From Hellea sp. (GTDB taxonomy: Bacteria > Pseudomonadota > Alphaproteobacteria > Caulobacterales > Maricaulaceae): a DNA stretch of 32,518 nucleotides. The stretch is taken from NCBI GenBank assembly GCA_023300105.1, contig JALZWM010000145.1, forward strand, positions 1 through 32,518. Reading direction: 5' to 3'. Of the stretch, positions 25,168 to 32,518 are shown piece after piece. The notes under the pieces were generated by a model. It searched no databases. It saw nothing but the letters and a program-made list of their open reading frames with translations, and was not told the origin of the DNA. Both the position numbers and the translations under genes were made by a program. How positions within the stretch are numbered: position 1 is the first letter of the stretch; every line of letters starts with the position of its first letter.

Positions 25168-25394
25168 GATTTATAGTCCTCATTCTTTAAAGTAATCATC
25201 ACGGTTATAGAATGACTTTGCAACTTCATTGGTTAATTTCACTTAACGCTAAATTCATTTATTTTACAAATTTAAATACGGTAACTATCATGGAATCTAA
25301 TAGCTAAGTTACTTAACAACAAGCTAATTTTTGATATGAGGTCTTTAACTTTGTAATTCAGGCTGTGAGTCTGCTGTGTTTAAAGGAAACTGTG
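25168..25394. promoter_or_regulatory. Divergent promoter region gspC / folD
   Basis: This is 227 bases of AT-rich noncoding DNA between divergent genes. TTAA-N6-TTAAC at 25233-25247 is one base short of the CtrA consensus spacing. TTGATA at 25331-25336, followed after 17 bases by TAATTC (25354-25359), is a possible but weak promoter for folD. A clear AAAGGAA ribosome binding site lies at 25382-25388. Confidence 0.35.
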
Positions 25395-26282
25395 ATGAGT
25401 GCGATAAAAATTGATGGCCGGGCCTATGCTGAAGGCCTTAGAGACCGCGTAAAAACAGCCGTAAGCACACTCCCTGGACAGCCAAGCTTAGCTGTCGTTT
25501 TAGTCGGAGAAGACCCCGCAAGCCAAGTTTACGTCGGCAGTAAAGTTAAGTTTACAAAAGAATGTGGCATGCGCTCTGTTGAGCATAAACTCCCCGCAAA
25601 CACCTCCGAAGACGAAGTCGTCGCCATAGTGCGCGCCTTAAATGCTGACCCAGAAGTTGACGGCATATTGGTTCAGCTCCCGCTCCCAAAAGGCTTAAAT
25701 TCAGACCGCGTTATCGAAGAAATTCACCCTGACAAGGATGTCGATGGCCTGACCGAAGCTTCCGCCGGGCGCTTATCTCTAGGTAAACCAGGGTTACGTC
25801 CTTGTACGCCAACAGGCTGTGTTATGCTGGCTAAAGATCAACTCGGCGACCTAACAGGAAAACATTGCGTTGTTCTTGGACGGTCGATTTTGGTTGGCAA
25901 ACCTGCCGCCCTCTTATTCCTTGAACAAAACTGCACTGTCACAATCGTGCATTCACGGACAAAAAACATTGAGGAAGTTTGCCGCGGCGCAGACATTCTG
26001 GTGCCAGCCGTTGGCCGCCCGCAAATGGTCAAAGCAGACTGGATCAAACCCGGAGCTTGCGTCATTGATGTGGGCATAAACCGCGTGCCAAGTATTAAAA
26101 ACCCAGGTAAGACGCGGTTAGTCGGAGATGCGGATTATAAATCTGTTCGTAGCGTCGCGGGTTCACTCACCCCAGTCCCCGGCGGCGTTGGCCCGATGAC
26201 CATAGCTTGCCTGCTTCGCAATACGGTTATTGCCGCTTGCGCAAGACGCAAGTGGGATACACCTACGGGCTTAGATTTTTAG
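25395..26282 (+). CDS. folD: Bifunctional methylenetetrahydrofolate dehydrogenase/cyclohydrolase
   Basis: FolD converts 5,10-methylene-THF to 10-formyl-THF using NADP, supplying one-carbon units for purines and formyl-Met. The 295-residue protein carries the family motifs in order: [11 protein letters not shown] with Tyr46 and catalytic Lys50, [11 protein letters not shown] (88-98), PDKDVDG (112-118), PCTPTGC (136-142), the Rossmann loop GRSILVGKP (162-170), VIDVGINR (223-230) and [14 protein letters not shown] (256-269). The open frame begins at 25365, but the ATG at 25395 has AAAGGAA seven bases upstream and gives the normal family N-terminus. It stands alone, divergent from gspC and convergent with lpdA. 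Confidence 0.97.
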   Translation: MSAIKIDGRAYAEGLRDRVKTAVSTLPGQPSLAVVLVGEDPASQVYVGSKVKFTKECGMRSVEHKLPANTSEDEVVAIVRALNADPEVDGILVQLPLPKGLNSDRVIEEIHPDKDVDGLTEASAGRLSLGKPGLRPCTPTGCVMLAKDQLGDLTGKHCVVLGRSILVGKPAALLFLEQNCTVTIVHSRTKNIEEVCRGADILVPAVGRPQMVKADWIKPGACVIDVGINRVPSIKNPGKTRLVGDADYKSVRSVAGSLTPVPGGVGPMTIACLLRNTVIAACARRKWDTPTGLDF

Positions 26283-26316
26283 AAAAAGGTTTAGATGCAG
26301 CCCTTAAGACTGCATC
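26283..26316 (-). terminator. Probable terminator of the odh-lpdA operon
   Basis: Read on the minus strand, GATGCAG (26316-26310) and CTGCATC (26300-26294) form a 7-bp stem with a 9-base loop that contains the lpdA stop codon. After six more bases comes TTTTT (26287-26283). The T-tract is displaced from the stem, so strength may be moderate. The hairpin also lies just after the folD stop on the other strand. Confidence 0.55.
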
Positions 26317-27689
26317 GTCCAGCCTTCGACATCCATAGCGGCTTGGCGTACGGCTTCTGTGATTGTTGGATGTGCATGACATGTCCGAGCAATATCTTCT
26401 GACGCAGCTTTAAACTCCATCGCCAAGGCAACTTCAGCAATCAGATCACCAACATGAGCGCCAATCATATGCGCACCGAGAATCTCGTCAGTCTCTTCAT
26501 GCGCGAGGATTTTAACGAAGCCATCTGTTTGATGGTTCGCGCGGGCTCTTGAATTTGCTGCGAAAGCAAACTTGCCTTTTTTATAAGGGATACCCGCTTC
26601 TTTTAAGTCTTCTTCTGTCTTACCCACGCTTGCAATTTCTGGTGCTGTGTAAACAACCCCCGGAATGACATCATAATTGACATGCCCTGCTTTCCCCGCA
26701 ATGATTTCAGCAACGGCAACCCCTTCATCTTCGGCTTTATGCGCCAACATCGGGCCATGCGTACAATCACCAACAGCATATATCCCTGCAACATTCGTTG
26801 TGAAATGACGCGTTTCGACAAAACCACGTTTGTCAGTCGCAACGCCTACATTTTCAAGACCAAGGTTCGCGGTGAAAGGACGGCGGCCAATACAAACCAA
26901 CACAACATCTGCGTCTATGTCTTTTTCTTTACCGCCAGCGCTTGCTTCGGTTTTGACTTTCAGACCTTTGCCTGACTTTTCGACAGCCATAACCTTACGG
27001 CCAAGCTCAAATTTCATTTTCTGTTTTTTGAAAATTCTCAAAGCTTGCTTCTGAACTTCCCCGTCCATGCCGGGCATTATATGATCTAGATATTCAACAA
27101 CCGTGACTTCTGCGCCAAGTCTACGCCAAACGGAACCAAGCTCAAGCCCAATGACGCCACCGCCAATAACCAAGAGTTTTGCAGGAACTGATTTAAGCTC
27201 AAGCGCGCCCGTGGATGAGACAATTTTCTTCTCGTCAATTTCAAGACCAGGAAGCGTTGCAACTTCTGACCCAGTCGCAATAACGATGTTTTTAGTACTA
27301 AGTTTCTTGCCGTCCACTTCAACAGTATTGGCATCAATGATGGTGCCCAAGCCGTTGATATGTTCAACTTTGTTTTTCTTGAATAGAAATTCAATACCAG
27401 AGGTTAAACCAGAAACCGTTTTTTCTTTTGCCGCCATCATTTTCGGGAGGTCAAACCCGACCTCACCTGTTAGGCCCATGCCTGCGAAATCTTTATTAGC
27501 AGTCTCAAGCATTTCAGTTGAATGCAAAAGCGCTTTGGATGGAATACAACCAACGTTTAGACATGTTCCGCCTAATGTTTTACGGCTTTCGATGCAGGCA
27601 ACTTTAAGGCCAAGCTGTCCACTACGAATGGCGCAATTATAGCCGCCGGGACCACCGCCAATAACGATGACATCATATTGATCTGACAT
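26304..27689 (-). CDS. lpdA: Dihydrolipoamide dehydrogenase (E3)
   Basis: E3 reoxidises dihydrolipoamide of 2-oxo acid dehydrogenase complexes and passes electrons to NAD. The 461-residue flavoprotein has the FAD-binding [10 protein letters not shown] (11-20), the redox-active disulfide Cys43/Cys48 in [13 protein letters not shown], the NAD-binding [15 protein letters not shown] (about 175), the second FAD motif GIYAVGDC, and the catalytic dyad His440-Glu445 in HAHPTITEA of the dimer partner. ATG 27689 has GGAG six bases upstream. It is the last gene after odhA, odhB and a small membrane protein gene, so it most likely serves the 2-oxoglutarate dehydrogenase complex. Confidence 0.98.
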   Translation of the reverse strand: MSDQYDVIVIGGGPGGYNCAIRSGQLGLKVACIESRKTLGGTCLNVGCIPSKALLHSTEMLETANKDFAGMGLTGEVGFDLPKMMAAKEKTVSGLTSGIEFLFKKNKVEHINGLGTIIDANTVEVDGKKLSTKNIVIATGSEVATLPGLEIDEKKIVSSTGALELKSVPAKLLVIGGGVIGLELGSVWRRLGAEVTVVEYLDHIMPGMDGEVQKQALRIFKKQKMKFELGRKVMAVEKSGKGLKVKTEASAGGKEKDIDADVVLVCIGRRPFTANLGLENVGVATDKRGFVETRHFTTNVAGIYAVGDCTHGPMLAHKAEDEGVAVAEIIAGKAGHVNYDVIPGVVYTAPEIASVGKTEEDLKEAGIPYKKGKFAFAANSRARANHQTDGFVKILAHEETDEILGAHMIGAHVGDLIAEVALAMEFKAASEDIARTCHAHPTITEAVRQAAMDVEGWTMQS

Positions 27690-27768
27690 GAAAAACTCCG
27701 CGTAACTTTGATATAAACCTCACTTACGCGCGGCAGGTTTTCAGGTCAACAGGGCTTAGGCATTACCC

Positions 27769-28212
27769 TTAACGTAGAATGCCTCTCGACATCATAAAAC
27801 GCGCAAACCAAATGATGAAAATGCATTCGATCCAGATGAAAGCCATAAAGCCATAATCCCCTAAACTCATGACGGCTTTGAAACGATCATCAAAGATCAT
27901 GGGAATAAACCCGATTATAGCTCCAATAAACGAAGCATAGAAAAACGGTAAACACAGGGGCTTTCGAAGCAACAACAGAATAACACCAAACAGACCGCCC
28001 CAAACACCTACCGCATATCCAGACGTAGCCCATAATGGCATAAAGTGCCTCACGCCAAGCATGTCAACGCCAAAGGCATCACCATAAGCTGCATCAGACA
28101 TCATATGTTCCGCCAGATACATACCGCCGCCGATTAAACCCCAAATAAGATAGATGGCCGCTATAGTCCAAAACCACCACTGGGCCTTAGCCCGTCCTAT
28201 ATACTCGACCAT
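27769..28212 (-). CDS. Four-helix membrane protein of unknown function inside the odh operon
   Basis: This is a 147-residue integral membrane protein with hydrophobic segments near 13-32, 63-82, 86-107 and 118-140, and a loop with AEHMMSDAAYGDAFGVDMLG between the first two. Short basic ends (RAK, RFMMSRGILR) suggest that both termini are cytoplasmic. I recognise no catalytic motif and no named family. A strong GGGAGGG site precedes ATG 28212. It lies 75 bases after odhB and 79 bases before lpdA on the same strand, so it is probably transcribed with them. Its use of four helices and the lack of charged residues in them do not point to a transporter class. The link to the 2-oxoglutarate dehydrogenase complex is by position only. 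Confidence 0.8.
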   Translation of the reverse strand: MVEYIGRAKAQWWFWTIAAIYLIWGLIGGGMYLAEHMMSDAAYGDAFGVDMLGVRHFMPLWATSGYAVGVWGGLFGVILLLLRKPLCLPFFYASFIGAIIGFIPMIFDDRFKAVMSLGDYGFMAFIWIECIFIIWFARFMMSRGILR

Positions 28213-28287
28213 TGTTCCCTCCCCAGAGATTATCTTGGAAGGATAGTCTAAAAAAATAGAGTTTGTCCAGTAGGGCTAAGTTCGTGT

Positions 28288-29799
28288 TTAGAGATCGAGT
28301 AAGAGACGCTCAGGGTCTTCAAGACATTCTTTAACGCGCACCAAGAACGTCACAGCTTCTTTGCCATCGACAATACGGTGATCATAAGACAGCGCCAAAT
28401 ACATCATCGGACGAATAACGATTTTATCGTCAATGACGACAGCCCGCTTTTCGATTTTGTGCATACCTAAGATACCGACTTGAGGCGGGTTCAAGATAGG
28501 CGAACTCATGAGTGAGCCGTAAACACCGCCATTTGAAATCGTAAAGGTTCCGCCCATCATATCATCCATGGACAATTGACCCTCGCGAGCTTTTGCGCCC
28601 AGCGCCCCGATATTTTTCTCAATACCGCCAAGAGACAGCTCATCACAATCGCGCAGCACAGGCACAACAAGTCCCTTTGGCGTTCCAACAGCAATGCTGA
28701 GGTCATAGTAATTCTTATAAATGATATCAGTTCCGTCAATTTCGGCATTAACCGCAGGGACGTCTTTCAAGGCCTGCACACAGGCTTTCACAAAAAAGCT
28801 CATGAAACCAAGCTTTACGCCATGTTTCTTGATGAACACCTCTTTATATTGTTTACGCATCTCCATGATGTTTGTCATGTCGACTTCATTATATGTCGTC
28901 AGCATAGCCGCTGTATTTTGGGCTTCCTTGAGACGACGCGCAATTGTTTGGCGAATACGTGACATACGTACACGTTCTTCACGCGGCCCAAGTTCACGCG
29001 GCGCTGATGGCGCAGCAGACTTAACAGCTGGCGTGCTTATGGATGCAGCAGGGTTAGCTTTCGCAGCGAGCGCGTCACCTTTGGTAATACGTCCGTCTTT
29101 ACCTGAACCTACGATAGCAGAAGCATCAAGATTGTTTTCTTTAATCGCGCGATCTGCACTTGGCATTGGAGATTTACCTGAAGCTACTTTTGGCGCTGAG
29201 GCGGCAGGCGCAGTAGCTTGCGTAGAAGCAGCTCCGCCAGATGCGCCAGCAAGGAGCGTACAAATTGTTTGACCCACAAGCGCTACTTCGCCTTCAGCGA
29301 TAAGGTGCTCACCCATAACACCCGCTTGCGGGGCCACTAACTCTTGTGCCGCTTTATCAGTTTCAAGCTCAACAATAGCTTCATCTTTTTTGACAGTATC
29401 GCCAGGTTGTTTCATCCAAGACGCAACAGTTACTTCAGAGACAGATTCACCAACATTCGGCACGTCAATATTCATGGCACTTACGTCACTCGAAGTTTTT
29501 GCGGGCGCAGCAGGTTTAGCAGCCTTAGTTTTAGACGCCTTAGTTTTAGACGCTGATTTGCCAGCACCACTACCAAGTTTTGCAATCAACTGACCAATCG
29601 TTGCAACATCACCCTCGGCAACAAGAATTTCTTCTAAAACACCATCTTCTGGTGAAACAAGTTCTTGCGCTGCTTTATCAGTCTCTAGCTCAACAAGAGG
29701 CTCATCTTTTTTAACGGACTCGCCGACTTTTTTGAACCATTGAGCGATTGTCACTTCAGAGACGGACTCGCCGACATTTGGGATCTTAATTTCAGTCAT
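28288..29799 (-). CDS. odhB: Dihydrolipoyllysine succinyltransferase (E2 of 2-oxoglutarate dehydrogenase), two lipoyl domains
   Basis: E2 forms the core of the 2-oxoglutarate dehydrogenase complex and moves the succinyl group to CoA. The 503-residue protein is about 100 longer than the common single-lipoyl form. It has lipoyl domain 1 (2-75, Lys42 in ETDKAA), an Ala/Lys linker, lipoyl domain 2 (109-182, Lys149), a second Ala/Ser linker, a peripheral subunit-binding domain (about 210-247), and the acyltransferase domain (about 270-503) with His474 and Asp478 in SYDHRIVDG. The C-terminal features match succinyltransferases rather than pyruvate dehydrogenase E2, and odhA is upstream. It begins 20 bases after the odhA stop with a weak ribosome binding site. 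Confidence 0.96.
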   Translation of the reverse strand: MTEIKIPNVGESVSEVTIAQWFKKVGESVKKDEPLVELETDKAAQELVSPEDGVLEEILVAEGDVATIGQLIAKLGSGAGKSASKTKASKTKAAKPAAPAKTSSDVSAMNIDVPNVGESVSEVTVASWMKQPGDTVKKDEAIVELETDKAAQELVAPQAGVMGEHLIAEGEVALVGQTICTLLAGASGGAASTQATAPAASAPKVASGKSPMPSADRAIKENNLDASAIVGSGKDGRITKGDALAAKANPAASISTPAVKSAAPSAPRELGPREERVRMSRIRQTIARRLKEAQNTAAMLTTYNEVDMTNIMEMRKQYKEVFIKKHGVKLGFMSFFVKACVQALKDVPAVNAEIDGTDIIYKNYYDLSIAVGTPKGLVVPVLRDCDELSLGGIEKNIGALGAKAREGQLSMDDMMGGTFTISNGGVYGSLMSSPILNPPQVGILGMHKIEKRAVVIDDKIVIRPMMYLALSYDHRIVDGKEAVTFLVRVKECLEDPERLLLDL

Positions 29800-29819
29800 A
29801 TCGTTTTCTTTTGGTTCAA

Positions 29820-32518
29820 CTATAATTTAGCGAAGGCATCAGTGAGAATAGCCTGTACTTCTTTTTTATGCTTAGCCGCAATTCCTGTCGCCGTCGAGGC
29901 CGCCGCAGGACGGCCAACATAGACAGGACGTGTATGTTTAGCTTTAATCGCAATGAGGCTTTCTTCCAGATAAGGATTAATAAAGGCCCAAGCTCCCATA
30001 TTTTTTGGTTCTTCCTGACACCAAACCATTTCGGCATTTTTAAACCGTTTAAGTTCAACTTGCACAGAGCTGTCAGGATAAGGGTATAGCTGTTCGACAC
30101 GCAGAAGATAGACATCGTTACGGCCAAGTTTTTCGCGAGCTTCGAAAAGGTCATAATAGACCTTACCAGAACAAATAAGGACACGTTTAATCTCTTTATC
30201 CGCAACGAGTTTAATCTCGCTAACCTCTGGACGATATTCAGCATCATCCCAAAGTAATCTATGAAATTCTGACCCTTTTGCCATTTCGGCAAATGTCGAC
30301 ACACAAAGTTTATGACGCAAGAGACTCTTTGGGCTCATATTAATTAACGGCTTGCGGAAGCTACGTTTAACCTGACGGCGTAACGCATGGAAGTAATTAG
30401 CGGGCGTTGTGATATTCGTCACCTGCATATTATCTTCGGCGCACATTTGCAGATAACGTTCGAGGCGCGCAGAACTATGCTCTGGCCCCTGCCCTTCATA
30501 ACCATGCGGCAAGAGCATAACCAAGCCTGACATACGGAGCCATTTTTGTTCTGCACTTGAAATAAATTGGTCAACCATGACCTGAGCACCATTGGCGAAA
30601 TCACCAAATTGTGCTTCCCAAATCGTCAACCCCTTAGGCGATGCAGCAGAAAAGCCATATTCAAAGCCAAGAACCGCTTCTTCCGAGAGATGCGAGTTGA
30701 GGACCTGATAATATTCTTGATCCGCAGAGAGGTTATTCAAAGGCGTGTATTTATGCTCATCAACTTGGTCGACAAAATTAGACTGACGATGCGCAAATGT
30801 ACCCCGTTCTGAGTCTTGACCAGAGAGGCGCACAGGATGGCCTTCTGTGATCAACGTCCCAAATGCGAGATGTTCCGCGAGGCCCCAATCGATATTTTCG
30901 CCCGACGCCACTTTTTCAGCGCGGGCTTTAATAATTCGTTTTAACGTCCGATGAATATTTACGGAGTTCGGAATTGTTGTAATTTTTTCGCCAATTGATT
31001 TTAAGCGTTCAACCTCAACGGAAGTATCGCCTTGGCGCTTACCGTCTTTTTCACCCGGCTGGGAGAGGCCCTGCCAAACGCCTTGAAGCCAATCTGGTTC
31101 TTTGCTCTCATAGGACTTTGCCTTATCAAACTCAGCGTCCAATATAGCGTAAAACGCTTCAACGTCTTTTTCATGCTCGGCCGCCGTTAAATCCCCCTGC
31201 GCGATGAGACGCTCAGCGTAAATTTCGCGTGTTGTCTTCTTGCCGCCAATCGCTTGATACATAAGAGGCTGGGTGAATGAAGGGTCATCGCCTTCATTAT
31301 GACCGTAGCGGCGATAGCAAATAATATCGAGGACAACATCCTTACCAAATTTCTGGCGGTATTCAGTTGCAACGCGGGCTGCAAAGACAACCGCTTCGGG
31401 GTCATCACCGTTCACGTGGAAAACAGGAGCTTCGACCATAAAGGCCACATCAGAACAATATTGACCTGATCTATACTCATCTGGCGTCGTCGTGAAACCA
31501 ATCTGGTTATTAACGATAACATGCAATGTTCCGCCTGTGCGGTAGCCTACCAATTGACTCATCTGGAAGCATTCCATGACAATGCCTTGGCCTGCAAAGG
31601 CACTATCACCATGAAGGATAACAGCCATGACTTCTTCAGGGTTATGCGATTGATATGTCCCTGATGCCATTTGTTGTTTCGCGCGAGCTTTACCCATGAC
31701 AACGGGCGCAACAACTTCGAGATGTGAAGGGTTTGGCGCTAAAGATAAATGTACATTATTGCCGTCAAATTCGCGGTCATCGGACACGCCTAAATGATAT
31801 TTAACATCGCCAGAGCCATGCGCCTCTGAGCCCGCCGCAACACCGCCTAAAAATTCATAGAATATCGCAGAATATGGCTTCTGCATAACAGAGGCCATAA
31901 CGTTAAGGCGTCCGCGATGCGGCATACCAAAATTAATGTCTTTGAGGCCAAGTTGCCCACCGCGTTTAATAATTTGCTCTAGCGCAGGAAGCAGGCTTTC
32001 GGCGCCGTCAATACCGAAACGTTTCGTGCCGGGATAACGCTTATGGATAAGCTGTTCGAAAGCTTCGCCCTCAATCAATTTTTGTAAAATGGCACGCCGG
32101 CCTTCTTTGGAGAAACTAATCTCCTTGTCTGGTCCTTCGATGCGTTGCTGAAGCCAGCTTTTCTCTTCTGGGTCCGAGACGTGCATGAACTGGATACCAA
32201 ATGTCGAACAATATGTTCGGCGAAGGATTTCCATAATTTGATTAAGCGATGCCGTTTGTAGTCCAAGAACGCCGTCAATAAATATATCGCGGTCCATATC
32301 ATCGGCCGTGAACCCGTAAGATGCAGGGTCTAATTCTGGATGAGTTTCATTCTTTTGTAGATATAATGGGTCCAAATCGGCAATCATATGCCCGCGTATC
32401 CGATACGCCCTAATGAGCATAAGCGCGCGCAAGCTATCTTTCGTCGCTTGCTGAATATCCTCAGCAGATGCGGCGCCTGTTGCTGTGGCAACATGAGCTG
32501 CAACTTTGCTTTTGACCG
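29820..32518 (-). CDS. odhA: 2-oxoglutarate dehydrogenase E1 (N-terminus outside the window)
   Basis: This thiamine-diphosphate enzyme decarboxylates 2-oxoglutarate and passes the succinyl group to E2. The reading frame is open to the right edge, so the gene is partial: about 898 of the usual 930-990 residues are visible. A possible TTG at 32432 is internal to the conserved [14 protein letters not shown] helix and is not the start. Motifs include [10 protein letters not shown] (around 31895-31928), GDSAFAGQG (around 31592-31618) and NNQIGFTT (around 31489-31516), the ThDP-binding region, then [15 protein letters not shown] and the C-terminal [14 protein letters not shown] and [16 protein letters not shown]. 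It is the first visible gene of the odhA-odhB-x-lpdA operon; promoter and upstream genes are not in the window. Confidence 0.97.
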   Translation of the reverse strand, partial: VKSKVAAHVATATGAASAEDIQQATKDSLRALMLIRAYRIRGHMIADLDPLYLQKNETHPELDPASYGFTADDMDRDIFIDGVLGLQTASLNQIMEILRRTYCSTFGIQFMHVSDPEEKSWLQQRIEGPDKEISFSKEGRRAILQKLIEGEAFEQLIHKRYPGTKRFGIDGAESLLPALEQIIKRGGQLGLKDINFGMPHRGRLNVMASVMQKPYSAIFYEFLGGVAAGSEAHGSGDVKYHLGVSDDREFDGNNVHLSLAPNPSHLEVVAPVVMGKARAKQQMASGTYQSHNPEEVMAVILHGDSAFAGQGIVMECFQMSQLVGYRTGGTLHVIVNNQIGFTTTPDEYRSGQYCSDVAFMVEAPVFHVNGDDPEAVVFAARVATEYRQKFGKDVVLDIICYRRYGHNEGDDPSFTQPLMYQAIGGKKTTREIYAERLIAQGDLTAAEHEKDVEAFYAILDAEFDKAKSYESKEPDWLQGVWQGLSQPGEKDGKRQGDTSVEVERLKSIGEKITTIPNSVNIHRTLKRIIKARAEKVASGENIDWGLAEHLAFGTLITEGHPVRLSGQDSERGTFAHRQSNFVDQVDEHKYTPLNNLSADQEYYQVLNSHLSEEAVLGFEYGFSAASPKGLTIWEAQFGDFANGAQVMVDQFISSAEQKWLRMSGLVMLLPHGYEGQGPEHSSARLERYLQMCAEDNMQVTNITTPANYFHALRRQVKRSFRKPLINMSPKSLLRHKLCVSTFAEMAKGSEFHRLLWDDAEYRPEVSEIKLVADKEIKRVLICSGKVYYDLFEAREKLGRNDVYLLRVEQLYPYPDSSVQVELKRFKNAEMVWCQEEPKNMGAWAFINPYLEESLIAIKAKHTRPVYVGRPAAASTATGIAAKHKKEVQAILTDAFAKL

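Noticed and set aside
25233-25247. TTAA-N6-TTAAC upstream of gspC/folD as a firm CtrA site
   Set aside because: The spacing is one base short of the consensus and the region is AT-rich, so it is only mentioned within the promoter region.
28721-29272. Plus-strand open frame of 183 codons opposite odhB
   Set aside because: It lies opposite conserved E2 domains; its Ala-rich composition comes from the complementary linker codons.

Overview
The window looks like a chromosomal core segment of a low-GC marine alphaproteobacterium, probably a Hyphomonadaceae/Robiginitomaculaceae-type (Maricaulales) relative. This rests on gene content only: an odhA-odhB-x-lpdA operon, an amiC-mrcA-prfB operon, an M23 peptidase/bactofilin pair, a type II secretion block with gspN, and a CtrA-like box. 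There are no tRNA or rRNA genes, insertion sequences, prophage, CRISPR array or obvious island, and coding density is high. No gap between genes exceeds about 230 bases.

Layout. 200-871 is a small alpha/beta hydrolase. It converges on a minus-strand pair: anmK (muropeptide recycling) followed by an M1/LTA4-hydrolase-like aminopeptidase with a probable lipoprotein signal. tyrS diverges from anmK and overlaps tail-to-tail with a 1150-residue AsmA/YhdP-like protein. Divergent from that is a plus-strand series: a one-cysteine Bcp-type peroxiredoxin, a DUF455 ferritin-like protein coupled by TAAATG, then an M23 endopeptidase overlapping a bactofilin gene. On the minus strand follow amiC, mrcA (PBP1A with an acidic insert and an acidic repeat tail) and prfB. 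prfB is read through a programmed +1 frameshift, so it is about 367 residues rather than the 313 of its longest open frame.

Next come a 4-cysteine uracil-DNA glycosylase, a DUF962/Mpo1-like membrane protein, a short intergenic region that appears to hold an unannotated small RNA under a CtrA-like box, and mgtE. 20078-25167 is a partial type II secretion locus: an A24 prepilin peptidase on the plus strand, and gspC-gspD-gspN-lipoprotein on the minus strand. GspD carries a C-terminal LysM domain in place of the usual tail. folD diverges from gspC. The right end is the 2-oxoglutarate dehydrogenase operon, odhA (cut by the window edge)-odhB (two lipoyl domains)-small membrane protein-lpdA, ending in a probable terminator.

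How the genes fit together. Cell-wall and envelope functions recur: AnmK, the M23 peptidase with bactofilin, AmiC, PBP1A, the AsmA-like protein and the LysM-tailed secretin. The best candidates for something new are the LysM-tailed secretin with its companion lipoprotein, the orphan-terminator small RNA with CtrA-like sites, the 21-bp-period repeat before the M23-bactofilin operon, and the acidic additions to PBP1A.
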